From contig JAHVKF010000003.1 of assembly GCA_019800895.1 (NCBI GenBank), positions 248,001 to 312,000 of the forward strand: DNA of 64,000 bases, read 5' to 3'. Source of the stretch: Halomonas denitrificans. Its GTDB lineage: Bacteria > Pseudomonadota > Gammaproteobacteria > Xanthomonadales > Wenzhouxiangellaceae. This document shows, one piece after another, positions 55,197 to 63,469 of the stretch (within the stretch, counting starts at the first letter, position 1; each line of letters starts with the position of its first letter). The notes below the pieces were generated by a model. That model saw nothing but the letters and a program-made list of their open reading frames with translations. It did no database searches and was not told where the DNA came from. The translations under genes were made by a program, and so were the position numbers.

Positions 55197-56570
55197 CTAC
55201 ATGTCGGTCCGGCGGCGCAGGTAGTTCAGCAGGTCGACCCGGGTGATCAGGCCGAGGAACTTCTCGCCGTCCAGTACGATCGCGACCCGATCGGCGTTGA
55301 AGGTCGGCAGCAGGGCGTCGATCGGGTCGCCGACCTGCACCGACTCCAGCTCCGTGACCATGGCCGAGGAGATCGGGTCCCGGAATCGATCCTCCTGGTT
55401 GTAGATCGCCATCAGCAGGTCGGATTCGTCGATGATGCCGACGATCCGTTCCCCTTCGAGCACCGGCAGCTGAGAGACGTCGTACAGCTTCATCCGCTTG
55501 TAGGCGTTCGAGAGCGGCTCGTCGGGGCGGACCACGATCGCATCATGGGTTTCGACGGGCCGCGCGATCAGGTCGCGCAGGTCGCCGTGGCTCTCGACGT
55601 CGAGGAAGCCCTGTTCGCGCATCCAGTAGTCGTTGTAGACCTTCGAAAGGTACTTGTTGCCCGTGTCGCAGACCAGCGTGAGCACGCGCTTGGGCTCGGT
55701 CTGCTCCCGGCAGTACTTCAGCGCCGCGGCCATCAGCGTTCCCGTCGAGGAGCCGCCGAGGAGACCCTCGCGACAGAGCAGTTCTCGTGCGGTCAGGAAG
55801 CTCTCGCGATCGCTGATCGCGTAGGCCTTCGCGACCCGGCTGAAGTCGCTGATGGTCGGCAGGAAATCTTCGCCGATGCCCTCGACGAGCCATCCGCCGG
55901 CATCGTCGCGGACCTTGCCGGTAGCGATGTAGTCCGCCAGGATCGAACCCTCGGGGTCGGCCAGCACCAGCTCCAGGTCCGGCGCGACCTCCGCGAAATA
56001 GCGCGACAGCCCGGTGATCGTGCCGCTGGACCCGACGCCGACGACCATGGCATCGAGGTCGTGGTCCATCTGCTGCCAGATCTCGGGGCCCGTCAGCGTT
56101 TCGTGGGCCAGCGGATTGTCCGGATTGCCGAACTGGTTGATGAAATAGGAGTCGGGCGTCTCGTCGGCAATCTTCCTGGCCAGGTCCTGGTAGTACTCGG
56201 GGTGTCCCTTGCCGACATCGGATCGGGTGATCACGACCTCGGCGCCCATCGCCTTGAGGTTCGAGATCTTCTCGCGGCTCATCTTGTCGGGGATCACCAG
56301 GATCAGCCGGTAGCCCTTCTGGGCCGCGACCAGGGCCAGCCCCAGCCCCGTGTTGCCCGCGGTCCCCTCGACCAGCGTGGCTCCGGGCTTCAGGTCGCCG
56401 CGCTGTTCGGCCTGCTCGATCATGACCAGGCCGATGCGGTCCTTGATCGAGCCCCCGGGGTTGGCGCTCTCGAGCTTGGCATAGAGTTCGCACGGGCCGG
56501 TGTCGAGATGATTGATGCGCACGATCGGCGTATTGCCGATCAGCGCCAGGACGTTGTCGTGGACGGACAT
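55197..56570 (-). CDS. Cystathionine beta-synthase
   Basis: PLP enzyme condensing homocysteine with serine. The 457-residue protein has the PLP lysine (Lys43 in ANPGGSIKDRIGL), the phosphate-binding GTAGNTGLGLA and VGVGSSGTITG in the first 330 residues, then a CBS-domain pair (about 335-457: PLSNAYKRMKLYDVSQLPVL, IVGIIDESDLLM, FLGLITRVDLLNYL). The CBS pair distinguishes it from plain cysteine synthase. ATG 56570 is preferred to the GTG at 56582. No cystathionine lyase gene is adjacent. Confidence 0.9.
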   Translation of the reverse strand: MSVHDNVLALIGNTPIVRINHLDTGPCELYAKLESANPGGSIKDRIGLVMIEQAEQRGDLKPGATLVEGTAGNTGLGLALVAAQKGYRLILVIPDKMSREKISNLKAMGAEVVITRSDVGKGHPEYYQDLARKIADETPDSYFINQFGNPDNPLAHETLTGPEIWQQMDHDLDAMVVGVGSSGTITGLSRYFAEVAPDLELVLADPEGSILADYIATGKVRDDAGGWLVEGIGEDFLPTISDFSRVAKAYAISDRESFLTARELLCREGLLGGSSTGTLMAAALKYCREQTEPKRVLTLVCDTGNKYLSKVYNDYWMREQGFLDVESHGDLRDLIARPVETHDAIVVRPDEPLSNAYKRMKLYDVSQLPVLEGERIVGIIDESDLLMAIYNQEDRFRDPISSAMVTELESVQVGDPIDALLPTFNADRVAIVLDGEKFLGLITRVDLLNYLRRRTDM

Positions 56571-56699
56571 GGACGGGATCACGTTCGGGAACCCGGCTAG
56601 CGTAGCAGGGCCGGGCGGAACGGGGGCGTCGGGGGTGGGGCGGTGAGCGCGCCGGCCGCGGGGCGACCGGCGCGGGTCGGGCCGGCGTGCGGCCCGGAA

Positions 56700-56918
56700 T
56701 CAGGCGGCTTCGGCCCGGTCCAGCATCCGCGCGAGCTGGTCCTTGGCGTGCAGTTTCTCGCGCTTCAGCGTGTTCAGCGCCAGGTCCTCCATCGGCGCCG
56801 TGCCGTTCTCGGCCGCAATCACTCGTTTCTCGAGTTGCTGATGATGGTTGTACAGCCTGCGAAAGGTCTCGTTGTTCTTCAGCAGTACTTCCATCTCATC
56901 GCGACGGTTCTCGAACAT
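56700..56918 (-). CDS. DUF465 (YdcH-type) small protein
   Basis: A 72-residue helical protein: FRRLYNHHQQLEKRVIAAE and LNTLKREKLHAKDQLARML are the YdcH/DUF465 pattern of two charged helices. Function unknown in the family. A good ribosome-binding site AGGAGAAG lies 5 nt upstream of the ATG. A possible promoter lies about 240 nt further upstream, giving a long leader. Confidence 0.88.
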   Translation of the reverse strand: MFENRRDEMEVLLKNNETFRRLYNHHQQLEKRVIAAENGTAPMEDLALNTLKREKLHAKDQLARMLDRAEAA

Positions 56919-56930
56919 GGCACTTCTCCT

Positions 56931-57104
56931 TGCGTTCGGTGGGTGTTGCTTGCAGGAATGCGTCTGGAATGGAACGGGTCGGCCCGGGGCACGGCAGGAC
57001 GTCACGCGGACAGCGTGCGAGCCGGCGAGCAGGATTCGGACATCAGAAGGGGGTAGAGCGCGAAGCGGCGAGCCCGTGCGCTCGGGGTGGGGATGACTGC
57101 GTCG
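56931..57104. other. Leader and spacer without a gene
   Basis: Part of the 407-nt gap between the DUF465 gene and the OmpA-like gene. I see no coding sequence. Together with 57182-57325 it is plain high-G+C spacer apart from the promoter/hairpin at 57105-57181. Confidence 0.5.
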
Positions 57105-57181
57105 AAAAAAACCGGGTACTTCCACATCCTGTCCCGACCAGTTCGGGGTTCTGTTGTAACGCAATCGAACCACGGGCGCAA
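57105..57181 (-). promoter_or_regulatory. Promoter followed by terminator-like hairpin in the DUF465 leader
   Basis: On the minus strand TTGCGC (57181-57176), a 17-nt spacer and TACAAC (57158-57153) form a promoter with a start near 57146. About 10 nt later GGTCGGG can pair with CCCGGTT (GU pairs included) around a 16-nt loop, followed directly by seven T residues (complement of 57105-57111). Transcription could stop there, giving a roughly 40-nt RNA or attenuating the downstream gene. Confidence 0.4.
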
Positions 57182-57325
57182 GCCGGCCCCCGGCAGGCCC
57201 CGTGGCTGGCGCCTCGAGGGGGTGCCGCGGAGGGCGCGAGCCGCAGCCGCCCAGTGCGGATCAGGCGCCGCTGGGGAGGGGAGGAGACCCGGTCGCGCCG
57301 TGGACGCGGCCTTCGATGGCCTCGA

Positions 57326-58336
57326 TCAATCGTTCAGGAGGATGACGTCGACGCGGCGGTTGCTGGCGCGCCCCTCTTCGGTCTCGTTGCTGGCGATGGG
57401 AAAGTCCTCCCCCATGCCGACGGCGTTCATCCGCGACGGGTCGACACCGAGCTCGGCCAACGCGTCACGGACCGCCCGTGCGCGCTCTTCCGAAATCCTC
57501 AGGTTCAGCGCGGCCGGACCGGTTGCGTCCGTGTGGCCCTCGATCCGGATCGCGTTGTCCGGTTCGCTGGCAAGCAGTTCGATCACGTCGGCCAGGTTCT
57601 CCTGTGCGGCCGGCAAGAGCGAGGTCTCGCCGACCTCGAACAGCACGTCGCCGAGCGTGATCACCACGCCGCGATCGGTTTCGCGATATTCCATGTACTC
57701 GAGTCGCCGGCGCAGGCTGTCGGCGGCCTGGTTGGCGAGCTCGGCCTCGCGACGCGCCAGCTCGATTTCCTCCGACTGGGCCTCGGCGAGGCGGCGGGCC
57801 TGCGCGGCTTCCTCGCGGGCCCGCGCGGCCTGCTCGGCGGCCAGCTGGCGGCGCTCCTCGGCGCTGAGCGCCTGTTCCTGGGCCCGCTGCATCTCTTCCC
57901 GCGTCGCGGTGGACTGCATCAGCGCCTGCTCGGTCTCGCGCCGCGCCTGGGCGACTTCGAGCCGGCTGGCCTGGAGCACCAGGCGCGTGCGGGCGGCCTC
58001 GACGGCCTCGGCGTCCCGGCGGGCACGTTCGGCGAACGCCTCGGCGCGGGCGATTTCCAGGTGTTTGCGGGCGACCTGGACCCGGTGCAGGCGCTCGTCG
58101 GCGTCGAGCTGTTCGATCGCAGCGCGGCGCACGGCGCTGCGCGCTTCGGCCACGGCAACCGGCGCGAGTTCGACGACCTCGGCGTTGTCCTGAAGGGCGT
58201 TCAGGTCGGCCCGCAGGTTGTCGATCAGCCCGGGCGGCGGCTCCGGCGTGGCACAGCCGGCCAGCACGGCGACCAGCACACCGGCGGCGGTGACTCGCCG
58301 CAGGCCGGAACCGCGAAGGAGAATCCGAGCGGTCAT
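57326..58336 (-). CDS. OmpA-family lipoprotein with DUF4398 region
   Basis: A 336-residue envelope protein. The signal has lipobox LAGC (Cys28). Residues about 35-215 form a long Ala/Glu/Arg-rich helical or coiled-coil region beginning with a DUF4398-like segment (AVAEARSAVRRAAIEQLDADE). The C-terminal OmpA domain (about 220-330) has ITLGDVLFEVGETSLLP, IRIEGHTDATG, and ASNRRVDVIL for peptidoglycan binding. It overlaps the preceding DUF4398 gene by ATGA. Probably spans the periplasm from outer membrane to wall. Confidence 0.88.
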   Translation of the reverse strand: MTARILLRGSGLRRVTAAGVLVAVLAGCATPEPPPGLIDNLRADLNALQDNAEVVELAPVAVAEARSAVRRAAIEQLDADERLHRVQVARKHLEIARAEAFAERARRDAEAVEAARTRLVLQASRLEVAQARRETEQALMQSTATREEMQRAQEQALSAEERRQLAAEQAARAREEAAQARRLAEAQSEEIELARREAELANQAADSLRRRLEYMEYRETDRGVVITLGDVLFEVGETSLLPAAQENLADVIELLASEPDNAIRIEGHTDATGPAALNLRISEERARAVRDALAELGVDPSRMNAVGMGEDFPIASNETEEGRASNRRVDVILLND

Positions 58337-58728
58337 GGCGTGTCCTCCAGCTGGAGTTCGTCGCCGAACACATCGATCAGCTCGTCGCGCAGCGCCTCGT
58401 ACTCGGACCGGCGCTCGGCAAGGCGGTCGCGTGCCTCGGCGCCCTGGCTGCGGACGATGGCGAGGCGGGCCTGCACTTCGGCCAGCTCGACCCAGCGCGC
58501 GACCGCGGACGGTTCCTCCGCGGCCAGGGCCTCGGTCGCGTTCTCGTAGTACCCGCGGGCTTCCTCGAGCTCGAGCGGGGCACGACTGCGGGCCCCGGCC
58601 TGTTCGGCCAGGGCCAGCGCGTCCTCGGCGGGACGGAGCAGGGCGGGGTCCGGTGGGGTAGTGGCGCAGCCGGCCAGGGCAAGGCCCAGCAGCACGACGG
58701 CACCGGAACGGGCAAGAACGGACATCAT
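58333..58728 (-). CDS. DUF4398 lipoprotein
   Basis: A 131-residue lipoprotein: MMSVLARSGAVVLLGLALAGC with lipobox LAGC (Cys21), then a helical DUF4398 domain (LEEARGYYENATEALAAEE, VARWVELAEVQARLAIVRSQ). It is coupled (ATGA) to the OmpA-like gene, which carries a second DUF4398 region, so they likely act together. An alternative start five codons upstream (58743) overlaps the end of maiA. Confidence 0.82.
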   Translation of the reverse strand: MMSVLARSGAVVLLGLALAGCATTPPDPALLRPAEDALALAEQAGARSRAPLELEEARGYYENATEALAAEEPSAVARWVELAEVQARLAIVRSQGAEARDRLAERRSEYEALRDELIDVFGDELQLEDTP

Positions 58729-58732
58729 CGGA

Positions 58733-59422
58733 TCATTCGGCATCGGGCTGGTTTTCCGGGGCGGCATCGCGAACGGCAGGCAACGATTCGAGCTCGGCGC
58801 AGATGCGTCGGATCTCCGCCCAGTTCGACTCGTCGCAGTTGAACCTCCGCGCATTATAGACCTGAGGGAGCAGGCAGCAGTCGGCCAGGGTCGGCCGGTC
58901 CCCGTGACAGAAGCGGCCCGTCTCGCCCGAGCGCGAGAGCAGCGTTTCGAAGGCCTCCAAGCCGCGAGCAACCCAGTGGCGATACCACGTGAGCTTGGCC
59001 TCCTCGCCGACGCCCAGATCGCCGACCAGGTACTTCAGGACGCCCAGATTGTTCAAGGGGTGCGTATCGCAAGCGATCACCCCGCAAAGCGCGCGGACGC
59101 GGGCCCGGCCGTCGGGGTCGCCGGGCAGCAGCCGCGGTTCGGGATACACCTCTTCGAGGTACTCGAGGATGGCTAGCGACTGGGTCAGCGTACGCTCGCC
59201 GTGGACCAGCGTCGGCACCTGTCCCTGCGGATTGAGCGCGAGGTAATCCGGGGCCTTCTGCTGGCCCCCGTCGCGAACCAGGTGGACGAAACGATGTTCG
59301 TGGGCGATGCCCTTCAGATTCAGCGCCATCCGTACTCGATAGCTGGCCGAGGAGCGCCAGTACCCGTAGAGCACCGGTTTCGATTTCTGCGACGGAGTTT
59401 TGCGGTTCGGTTCGGTGGTCAT
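58733..59422 (-). CDS. maiA: Maleylacetoacetate isomerase (zeta-class GST)
   Basis: Glutathione-dependent isomerase converting maleylacetoacetate to fumarylacetoacetate. The 229-residue protein has the zeta-GST active-site motif SSASYRVRMAL (about 24-34), LNPQGQVPTLVHG, SLAILEYLEE and a C-terminal DTHPLNNLGVLKYL helix. It overlaps the marR stop by ATGA and is divergent from hppD-hmgA-fah, supplying the one step those genes lack. Confidence 0.92.
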   Translation of the reverse strand: MTTEPNRKTPSQKSKPVLYGYWRSSASYRVRMALNLKGIAHEHRFVHLVRDGGQQKAPDYLALNPQGQVPTLVHGERTLTQSLAILEYLEEVYPEPRLLPGDPDGRARVRALCGVIACDTHPLNNLGVLKYLVGDLGVGEEAKLTWYRHWVARGLEAFETLLSRSGETGRFCHGDRPTLADCCLLPQVYNARRFNCDESNWAEIRRICAELESLPAVRDAAPENQPDAE

Positions 59423-59907
59423 GGTTTCGGGTCCTCGGCAAGGTCGGCTTCGGGATCGGTGAATGGGATCGTTCGATCGGCCGGGTCGGCGACTTCTGCG
59501 AGGCGTCGGATCACGCGGTCCAGCGCTTCCCGGTCCGCCGGGTCCAGCGCATCGACCAGGCGGCGTTCGTAGGCCCGGGCCGCGGGCACGATCCGGTCGT
59601 GGATGTCCCGCCCGCCGGGGCTCAGATGCAGATGCTTGGCCCGTCGGTCGCTGTCATTGTCCTCACGCTCGAGCAGCTCGCGAGCGAGCAGGTTCTTGAC
59701 CGCTCGGCTGACCGCGACCTTGTCCATTGCCGCGCGCTGGGCCACTTCGGTGGCCGAAATGCCCGGATAGCGCCCGACGATGGCGATACAGCGCCACTCG
59801 GTCACGCTCAGGTCGAAGCGATTGCGGTACGCCGCGGCGATGCCCTGGCTGATCCGGTTGGACAGCACCGACAGACGGTACGGCAGGAAATGTTCGAGGT
59901 CGAGCAT
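59419..59907 (-). CDS. MarR-family regulator of tyrosine catabolism
   Basis: Winged-helix repressor of 162 residues: LSVLSNRISQGIAAAYRNRF, the recognition region PGISATEVAQRAAMDKVAVS and wing REDNDSDRRAKHLHLSPGG. Divergent position to hppD and the palindrome between them suggest it senses a pathway intermediate such as homogentisate or 4-hydroxyphenylpyruvate, like HmgR-type regulators. The ATG at 59907 opens on MLDLEHFLPYRLS, typical of this subfamily. It overlaps maiA. Confidence 0.88.
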   Translation of the reverse strand: MLDLEHFLPYRLSVLSNRISQGIAAAYRNRFDLSVTEWRCIAIVGRYPGISATEVAQRAAMDKVAVSRAVKNLLARELLEREDNDSDRRAKHLHLSPGGRDIHDRIVPAARAYERRLVDALDPADREALDRVIRRLAEVADPADRTIPFTDPEADLAEDPKP

Positions 59908-59920
59908 GCAGGTTGGCGGC

Positions 59921-59949
59921 TTGCAGATAGTTTCAAATGTAACTAAAAT
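59921..59949 (+). promoter_or_regulatory. hppD promoter with MarR-type operator in the spacer
   Basis: TTGCAG (59921-59926), 17-nt spacer, TAAAAT (59944-59949). The spacer holds AGTTTCAAATGTAACT (59929-59944), a 16-bp palindrome of form AGTTnCAnnTGnAACT, 12 of 16 positions symmetric. A repressor bound there would cover both hexamers of the rightward promoter and lies 22 nt upstream of the marR start, allowing autoregulation. Confidence 0.7.
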
Positions 59950-60040
59950 CGTGGAGATCAGCAACCAACGCCCGAAAGCCAGGCGGCCGACCTCAGTTCG
60001 AGCCGTCGCGAATCCGGGTCCGAATCGAAGGAGTCCCGCC

Positions 60041-61096
60041 ATGACCCAGTCCACCGAACCCCGACCGAATCCCCTCGGCGTCCAGAACTTCGAAGTCATC
60101 GAGTTCGCTTCGCCCGAACCGCAGAAACTGCACGCGCTGTTCGAGGCGCTGGGCTTCGTCAAGGTGGCGACCCACAAGGACCAGCCGGTCACGCTCTACC
60201 GGCAGGGCAACATCGATTTCCTGGTCAACGAGACGCCGGATTCCTTCGCCAGCGAATTCGCGGAGCGGCACGGCCCGTGCTGCGTCGGCTTCGGCATTCG
60301 CGTCGAGGACCCGGAGTCGGCCTACGAGACGATCTTGGCCAACGGCGGGAAGGACGTCGAGGGCGACCTCGACTCGATCCCGCTGGACTGTCCGAAGATT
60401 TCCGGCATCGGCGGCAGCGTCCTGTACCTGACCGGCGGCGTCGCCGACGTCGAACAGCACTTCGACTTCATCGACGGGGTCGATCCCCGGCCGAAGGGCG
60501 CGGGCCTGACCTTCGTCGATCACCTGACCCACAACGTCTACAACGGCAACATGGCCCAGTGGGCAAGCTTCTACGAGGACCTGTTCGGCTTCTTCGAAGT
60601 CAAGTACTTCGACATCAAGGGCCAGCAGACCGGACTCCGGTCCAAGGCGATGACCGCGCCGACCGGATCGATCTCGATTCCGATCAACGAGTCGGAAGAC
60701 CCGAAGAGCCAGATCAACGAGTATCTCGAGGAGTACAAGGGCGAGGGCGTGCAGCACATCGCGCTGTATACGGAGTCGATCTACGAGACCGTCGAGCAAC
60801 TGCGCTCCAACGGCATCGATTTTCTCGACACGCCCGATACCTACTACGACGTGATCGATCACCGCATCCCGAACCACGGCGAAGACGTCGGCCGGATGCG
60901 CAAGAACAAGATCCTGATCGATGCCGACCCGAACGAGACCGACAAGCAGCTGCTGCAGATCTTCACCCAGACCAACATCGGTCCGATCTTCTTCGAGATC
61001 ATTCAGCGAAAGGGCAACGAAGGCTTCGGCGAAGGCAACTTCCAGGCGCTGTTCGAGGCCATCGAGCGCGACCAGGAGAAGCGTGGCGTCCTCTGA
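60041..61096 (+). CDS. hppD: 4-hydroxyphenylpyruvate dioxygenase
   Basis: Fe(II) enzyme converting 4-hydroxyphenylpyruvate to homogentisate. The 351-residue protein has the three iron-ligand segments of the family: VDHLTHNV, GVQHIALYT and PIFFEIIQRKG, plus the C-terminal GFGEGNFQALFEAIE. AAGGAG lies 7 nt before the ATG. Length is normal for bacterial HPPD. First gene of the rightward catabolic operon. Confidence 0.96.
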   Translation: MTQSTEPRPNPLGVQNFEVIEFASPEPQKLHALFEALGFVKVATHKDQPVTLYRQGNIDFLVNETPDSFASEFAERHGPCCVGFGIRVEDPESAYETILANGGKDVEGDLDSIPLDCPKISGIGGSVLYLTGGVADVEQHFDFIDGVDPRPKGAGLTFVDHLTHNVYNGNMAQWASFYEDLFGFFEVKYFDIKGQQTGLRSKAMTAPTGSISIPINESEDPKSQINEYLEEYKGEGVQHIALYTESIYETVEQLRSNGIDFLDTPDTYYDVIDHRIPNHGEDVGRMRKNKILIDADPNETDKQLLQIFTQTNIGPIFFEIIQRKGNEGFGEGNFQALFEAIERDQEKRGVL

Positions 61097-61159
61097 TCGT
61101 CACGGACGCGGCCGCGTCCGGGCGATCCGTCTGCAGACCAGAACCACGAGGGTCCGAGC

Positions 61160-62281
61160 ATGAAGAACTGGATCACGCATCCCAAGGTCGAGGGCCGGGC
61201 TTCGCGCCAGGCGCACTGCGACCTGCCGGAGGGCACCTACGAGCGCGAGCTGGGCAAGGAGGGGTTCTTCGGCCCGGCCTCGCACATGTATCACCCGAAC
61301 GCGCCGACCGGCTGGACCGATTTCGAGGGGCCGCTCCGCCCGCGGGCCTTTGACACGACGAAGCTCGACGGCTCGACCGCCTCGCCGTGGGACGCGACCG
61401 CGTTGATGCACAACGCCAGCGTGCGCATCCGGCAATGGAAGAGCACCGGCACGATGGACCACGTCGTGCGCAACTCCGACGGCGACGAGATGCTGTTCAT
61501 CCACGCGGGCGCCGGCGACCTGTTCTGCGACTACGGCCGCATGAGCTTCCGCGACGGCGACTACATCATGCTGCCGCGCGGGACGATGTGGCGCATCGCC
61601 AGCGGCGACGCGGTCGAAGCCCTGCTGATCGAGGCGACCAACTCCAGCTACATGCTGCCCGAGAAGGGACTGGTCGGACCGCACGCCATCTTCGACCCGG
61701 CGATGCTCGACACGCCGCGGATCGACGACGCCTTCAAGGCCCAGCAGGGCGAGGGCGAATGGAAGGTCCACGTCAAGCGTCGCAACGCAATTTCGACCAT
61801 CACCTACCCGTTCAATCCGCTGGACGCGGTGGGCTGGCACGGCGACCTGATGCCGGTCAAGATCAACTGGCGCGACATCCGCCCGTTGATGAGCCATCGA
61901 TACCACCTGCCGCCGTCGGCGCATACAACCTTTCTGGCCAACCGGTTCGTCATCTGCACCTTCGTTCCGCGTCCCTTCGAGACGGACCCGGACGCGCTGA
62001 AGGTGCCGTTCTTCCACAACAACGACGATTTCGACGAACTGATCTTCTATCACGCCGGCGAATTCTTCTCGCGCGACAATATCCATCCGGGAATGATGAC
62101 GCTGCATCCCTGCGGCTTCACCCACGGCCCGCATCCGAAGGCGCTGAAGAACGCGTTCGCGCCCAAGGCGGAGGCGACCGAGGAAGTGGCGGTGATGATC
62201 GACACGCGCGACGCGCTGGAGGTCACGCCGGGCGCCGAGTCCATCGAGTGGACCGGATACGTCGACAGCTGGAAAGGCTGA
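61160..62281 (+). CDS. hmgA: Homogentisate 1,2-dioxygenase
   Basis: Ring-cleaving cupin enzyme making maleylacetoacetate from homogentisate. The 373-residue protein has EMLFIHAGAGDLFCDYG, the metal-site region FHNNDDFDELIFYHAGEF and MTLHPCGFTHGPHP with the conserved His residues. It is shorter than the animal enzyme (about 445), like many bacterial forms. It starts 63 nt after hppD and is preceded by GAGGG. Confidence 0.93.
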   Translation: MKNWITHPKVEGRASRQAHCDLPEGTYERELGKEGFFGPASHMYHPNAPTGWTDFEGPLRPRAFDTTKLDGSTASPWDATALMHNASVRIRQWKSTGTMDHVVRNSDGDEMLFIHAGAGDLFCDYGRMSFRDGDYIMLPRGTMWRIASGDAVEALLIEATNSSYMLPEKGLVGPHAIFDPAMLDTPRIDDAFKAQQGEGEWKVHVKRRNAISTITYPFNPLDAVGWHGDLMPVKINWRDIRPLMSHRYHLPPSAHTTFLANRFVICTFVPRPFETDPDALKVPFFHNNDDFDELIFYHAGEFFSRDNIHPGMMTLHPCGFTHGPHPKALKNAFAPKAEATEEVAVMIDTRDALEVTPGAESIEWTGYVDSWKG

Positions 62282-62293
62282 GCGGCACGCTCG

Positions 62294-62347
62294 AGAAGCG
62301 GTTTCTCGCAGAGACGCAAAGGCGCAGAGATCGAAACGCGGGAAAAG
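62294..62347 (+). repeat. Interspersed 'AGCGGTTTCTCGC' repeat, copy 3
   Basis: GAAGCGGTTTCTCGCAGAGA followed by CGCAAAGGCGCAGAG, about 29 of 35 identical to the minus-strand copy at 3863-3906. It occupies most of the 115-nt hmgA-fah gap. Confidence 0.6.
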
Positions 62348-62396
62348 GAATCGAACACGCTATTCAATCAAACTCAACGCATCAGGAACGAATCTC

Positions 62397-63383
62397 ATGA
62401 AACTCGCCACTCTCAAGGAAGGCGGCCGCGACGGCACGCTGATCGTCGTTTCCCGCGACCTGAAGAAGGCCGTCAAGGCCGACGGAATCGCACCGACGCT
62501 GCAGGCCGCGCTGGACGACTGGGACCGTGCCGCGCCGCGTCTGAACAGCCTGTTCGCGGACCTGCAGGAAGGGCGCGCCGACGATGCATTCGAACTGGAC
62601 ATGAACGCCCTGGCGTCCCCGCTGCCGCGCGCCTACCAGTTCGTCGACGGAAGCGCCTACCTGCCTCATGTCGAGCGCGTGCGCAAGGCACGCGGTGCGG
62701 AAGTGCCGGAGAGCTTCTTCACCGACCCCCTGATGTACCAGGCGGTCAGCGACGGCTTTCTCGGACCGCGCGACGACATCGCGATGGAGAGCACCGAATG
62801 GGGCATCGATTTCGAGTCCGAGATCGGAGTGATCTGCGACGATGTTCCGATGGGCGCGACGGCGGCCGAATGCGCCGATCACATCCAGCTGGTCACGATT
62901 CTCAACGATGTGTCGCTTCGCAACCTGATTCCGGGCGAACTGGCCAAGGGCTTCGGTTTCCTGCAGTCCAAGCCGCGCTCGGCCCTGGCCCCGGTGGTCG
63001 CGACGCCGGACGAGCTGGGCGATGCCTGGAAGGAGAGCAAGCTGCATCGCCCGCTGGTCACGCACCTGAACGGCGAGCTGTTCGGCCAGCCCGAGGCGGG
63101 CGAGGACATGCAGTTCAGCTTCGCCGAGCTGCTGGCGCATGCCGCGAAGTCGCGGCCGCTGGCGGCCGGCACGATCCTCGGTTCGGGCACGATCGCCAAC
63201 CAAGACACGAGCCGCGGCGCCAGCTGTCTGGCCGAGAAGCGGATGCTGGAGATCATCGCAAACGGCGAGCCGGAAACGCCGTTCCTTCAGTTCGGCGACA
63301 CGGTCCGCATCGACATGAGCGATGAAGACGGCAACAGCTACTTCGGCGCGATCGAGCAGAAGGTGGTCGAGTACGAGCGGTAG
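62397..63383 (+). CDS. Fumarylacetoacetate hydrolase family protein
   Basis: Final step: hydrolyses fumarylacetoacetate to fumarate and acetoacetate. The 328-residue protein has the FAH catalytic-domain signatures DFESEIGVICDDVPMG (metal ligands Glu/Asp), LNDVSLRNL, KPRSALAPVV and ILGSGTIANQD. This is the short prokaryotic form of about 330 residues. Distant FAH-family members act on other substrates, but the operon makes this role nearly certain. Confidence 0.92.
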   Translation: MKLATLKEGGRDGTLIVVSRDLKKAVKADGIAPTLQAALDDWDRAAPRLNSLFADLQEGRADDAFELDMNALASPLPRAYQFVDGSAYLPHVERVRKARGAEVPESFFTDPLMYQAVSDGFLGPRDDIAMESTEWGIDFESEIGVICDDVPMGATAAECADHIQLVTILNDVSLRNLIPGELAKGFGFLQSKPRSALAPVVATPDELGDAWKESKLHRPLVTHLNGELFGQPEAGEDMQFSFAELLAHAAKSRPLAAGTILGSGTIANQDTSRGASCLAEKRMLEIIANGEPETPFLQFGDTVRIDMSDEDGNSYFGAIEQKVVEYER

Positions 63384-63424
63384 GCGTTACTCGGTTCCTG
63401 CGCAAATGACAGGTGCCAAGAAGT

Positions 63425-63451
63425 ACGACCCCCGGCTGGCGGGGGTCGTTT
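63425..63451. terminator. Hairpin terminator after fah
   Basis: Stem CGACCCCC / GGGGGTCG (63426-63433 with 63441-63448), 7-nt loop, then TTT. The short T-run makes it moderate; it lies between convergent genes. Confidence 0.6.
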
Positions 63452-63469
63452 GCGGACTGACGGCCAGTC

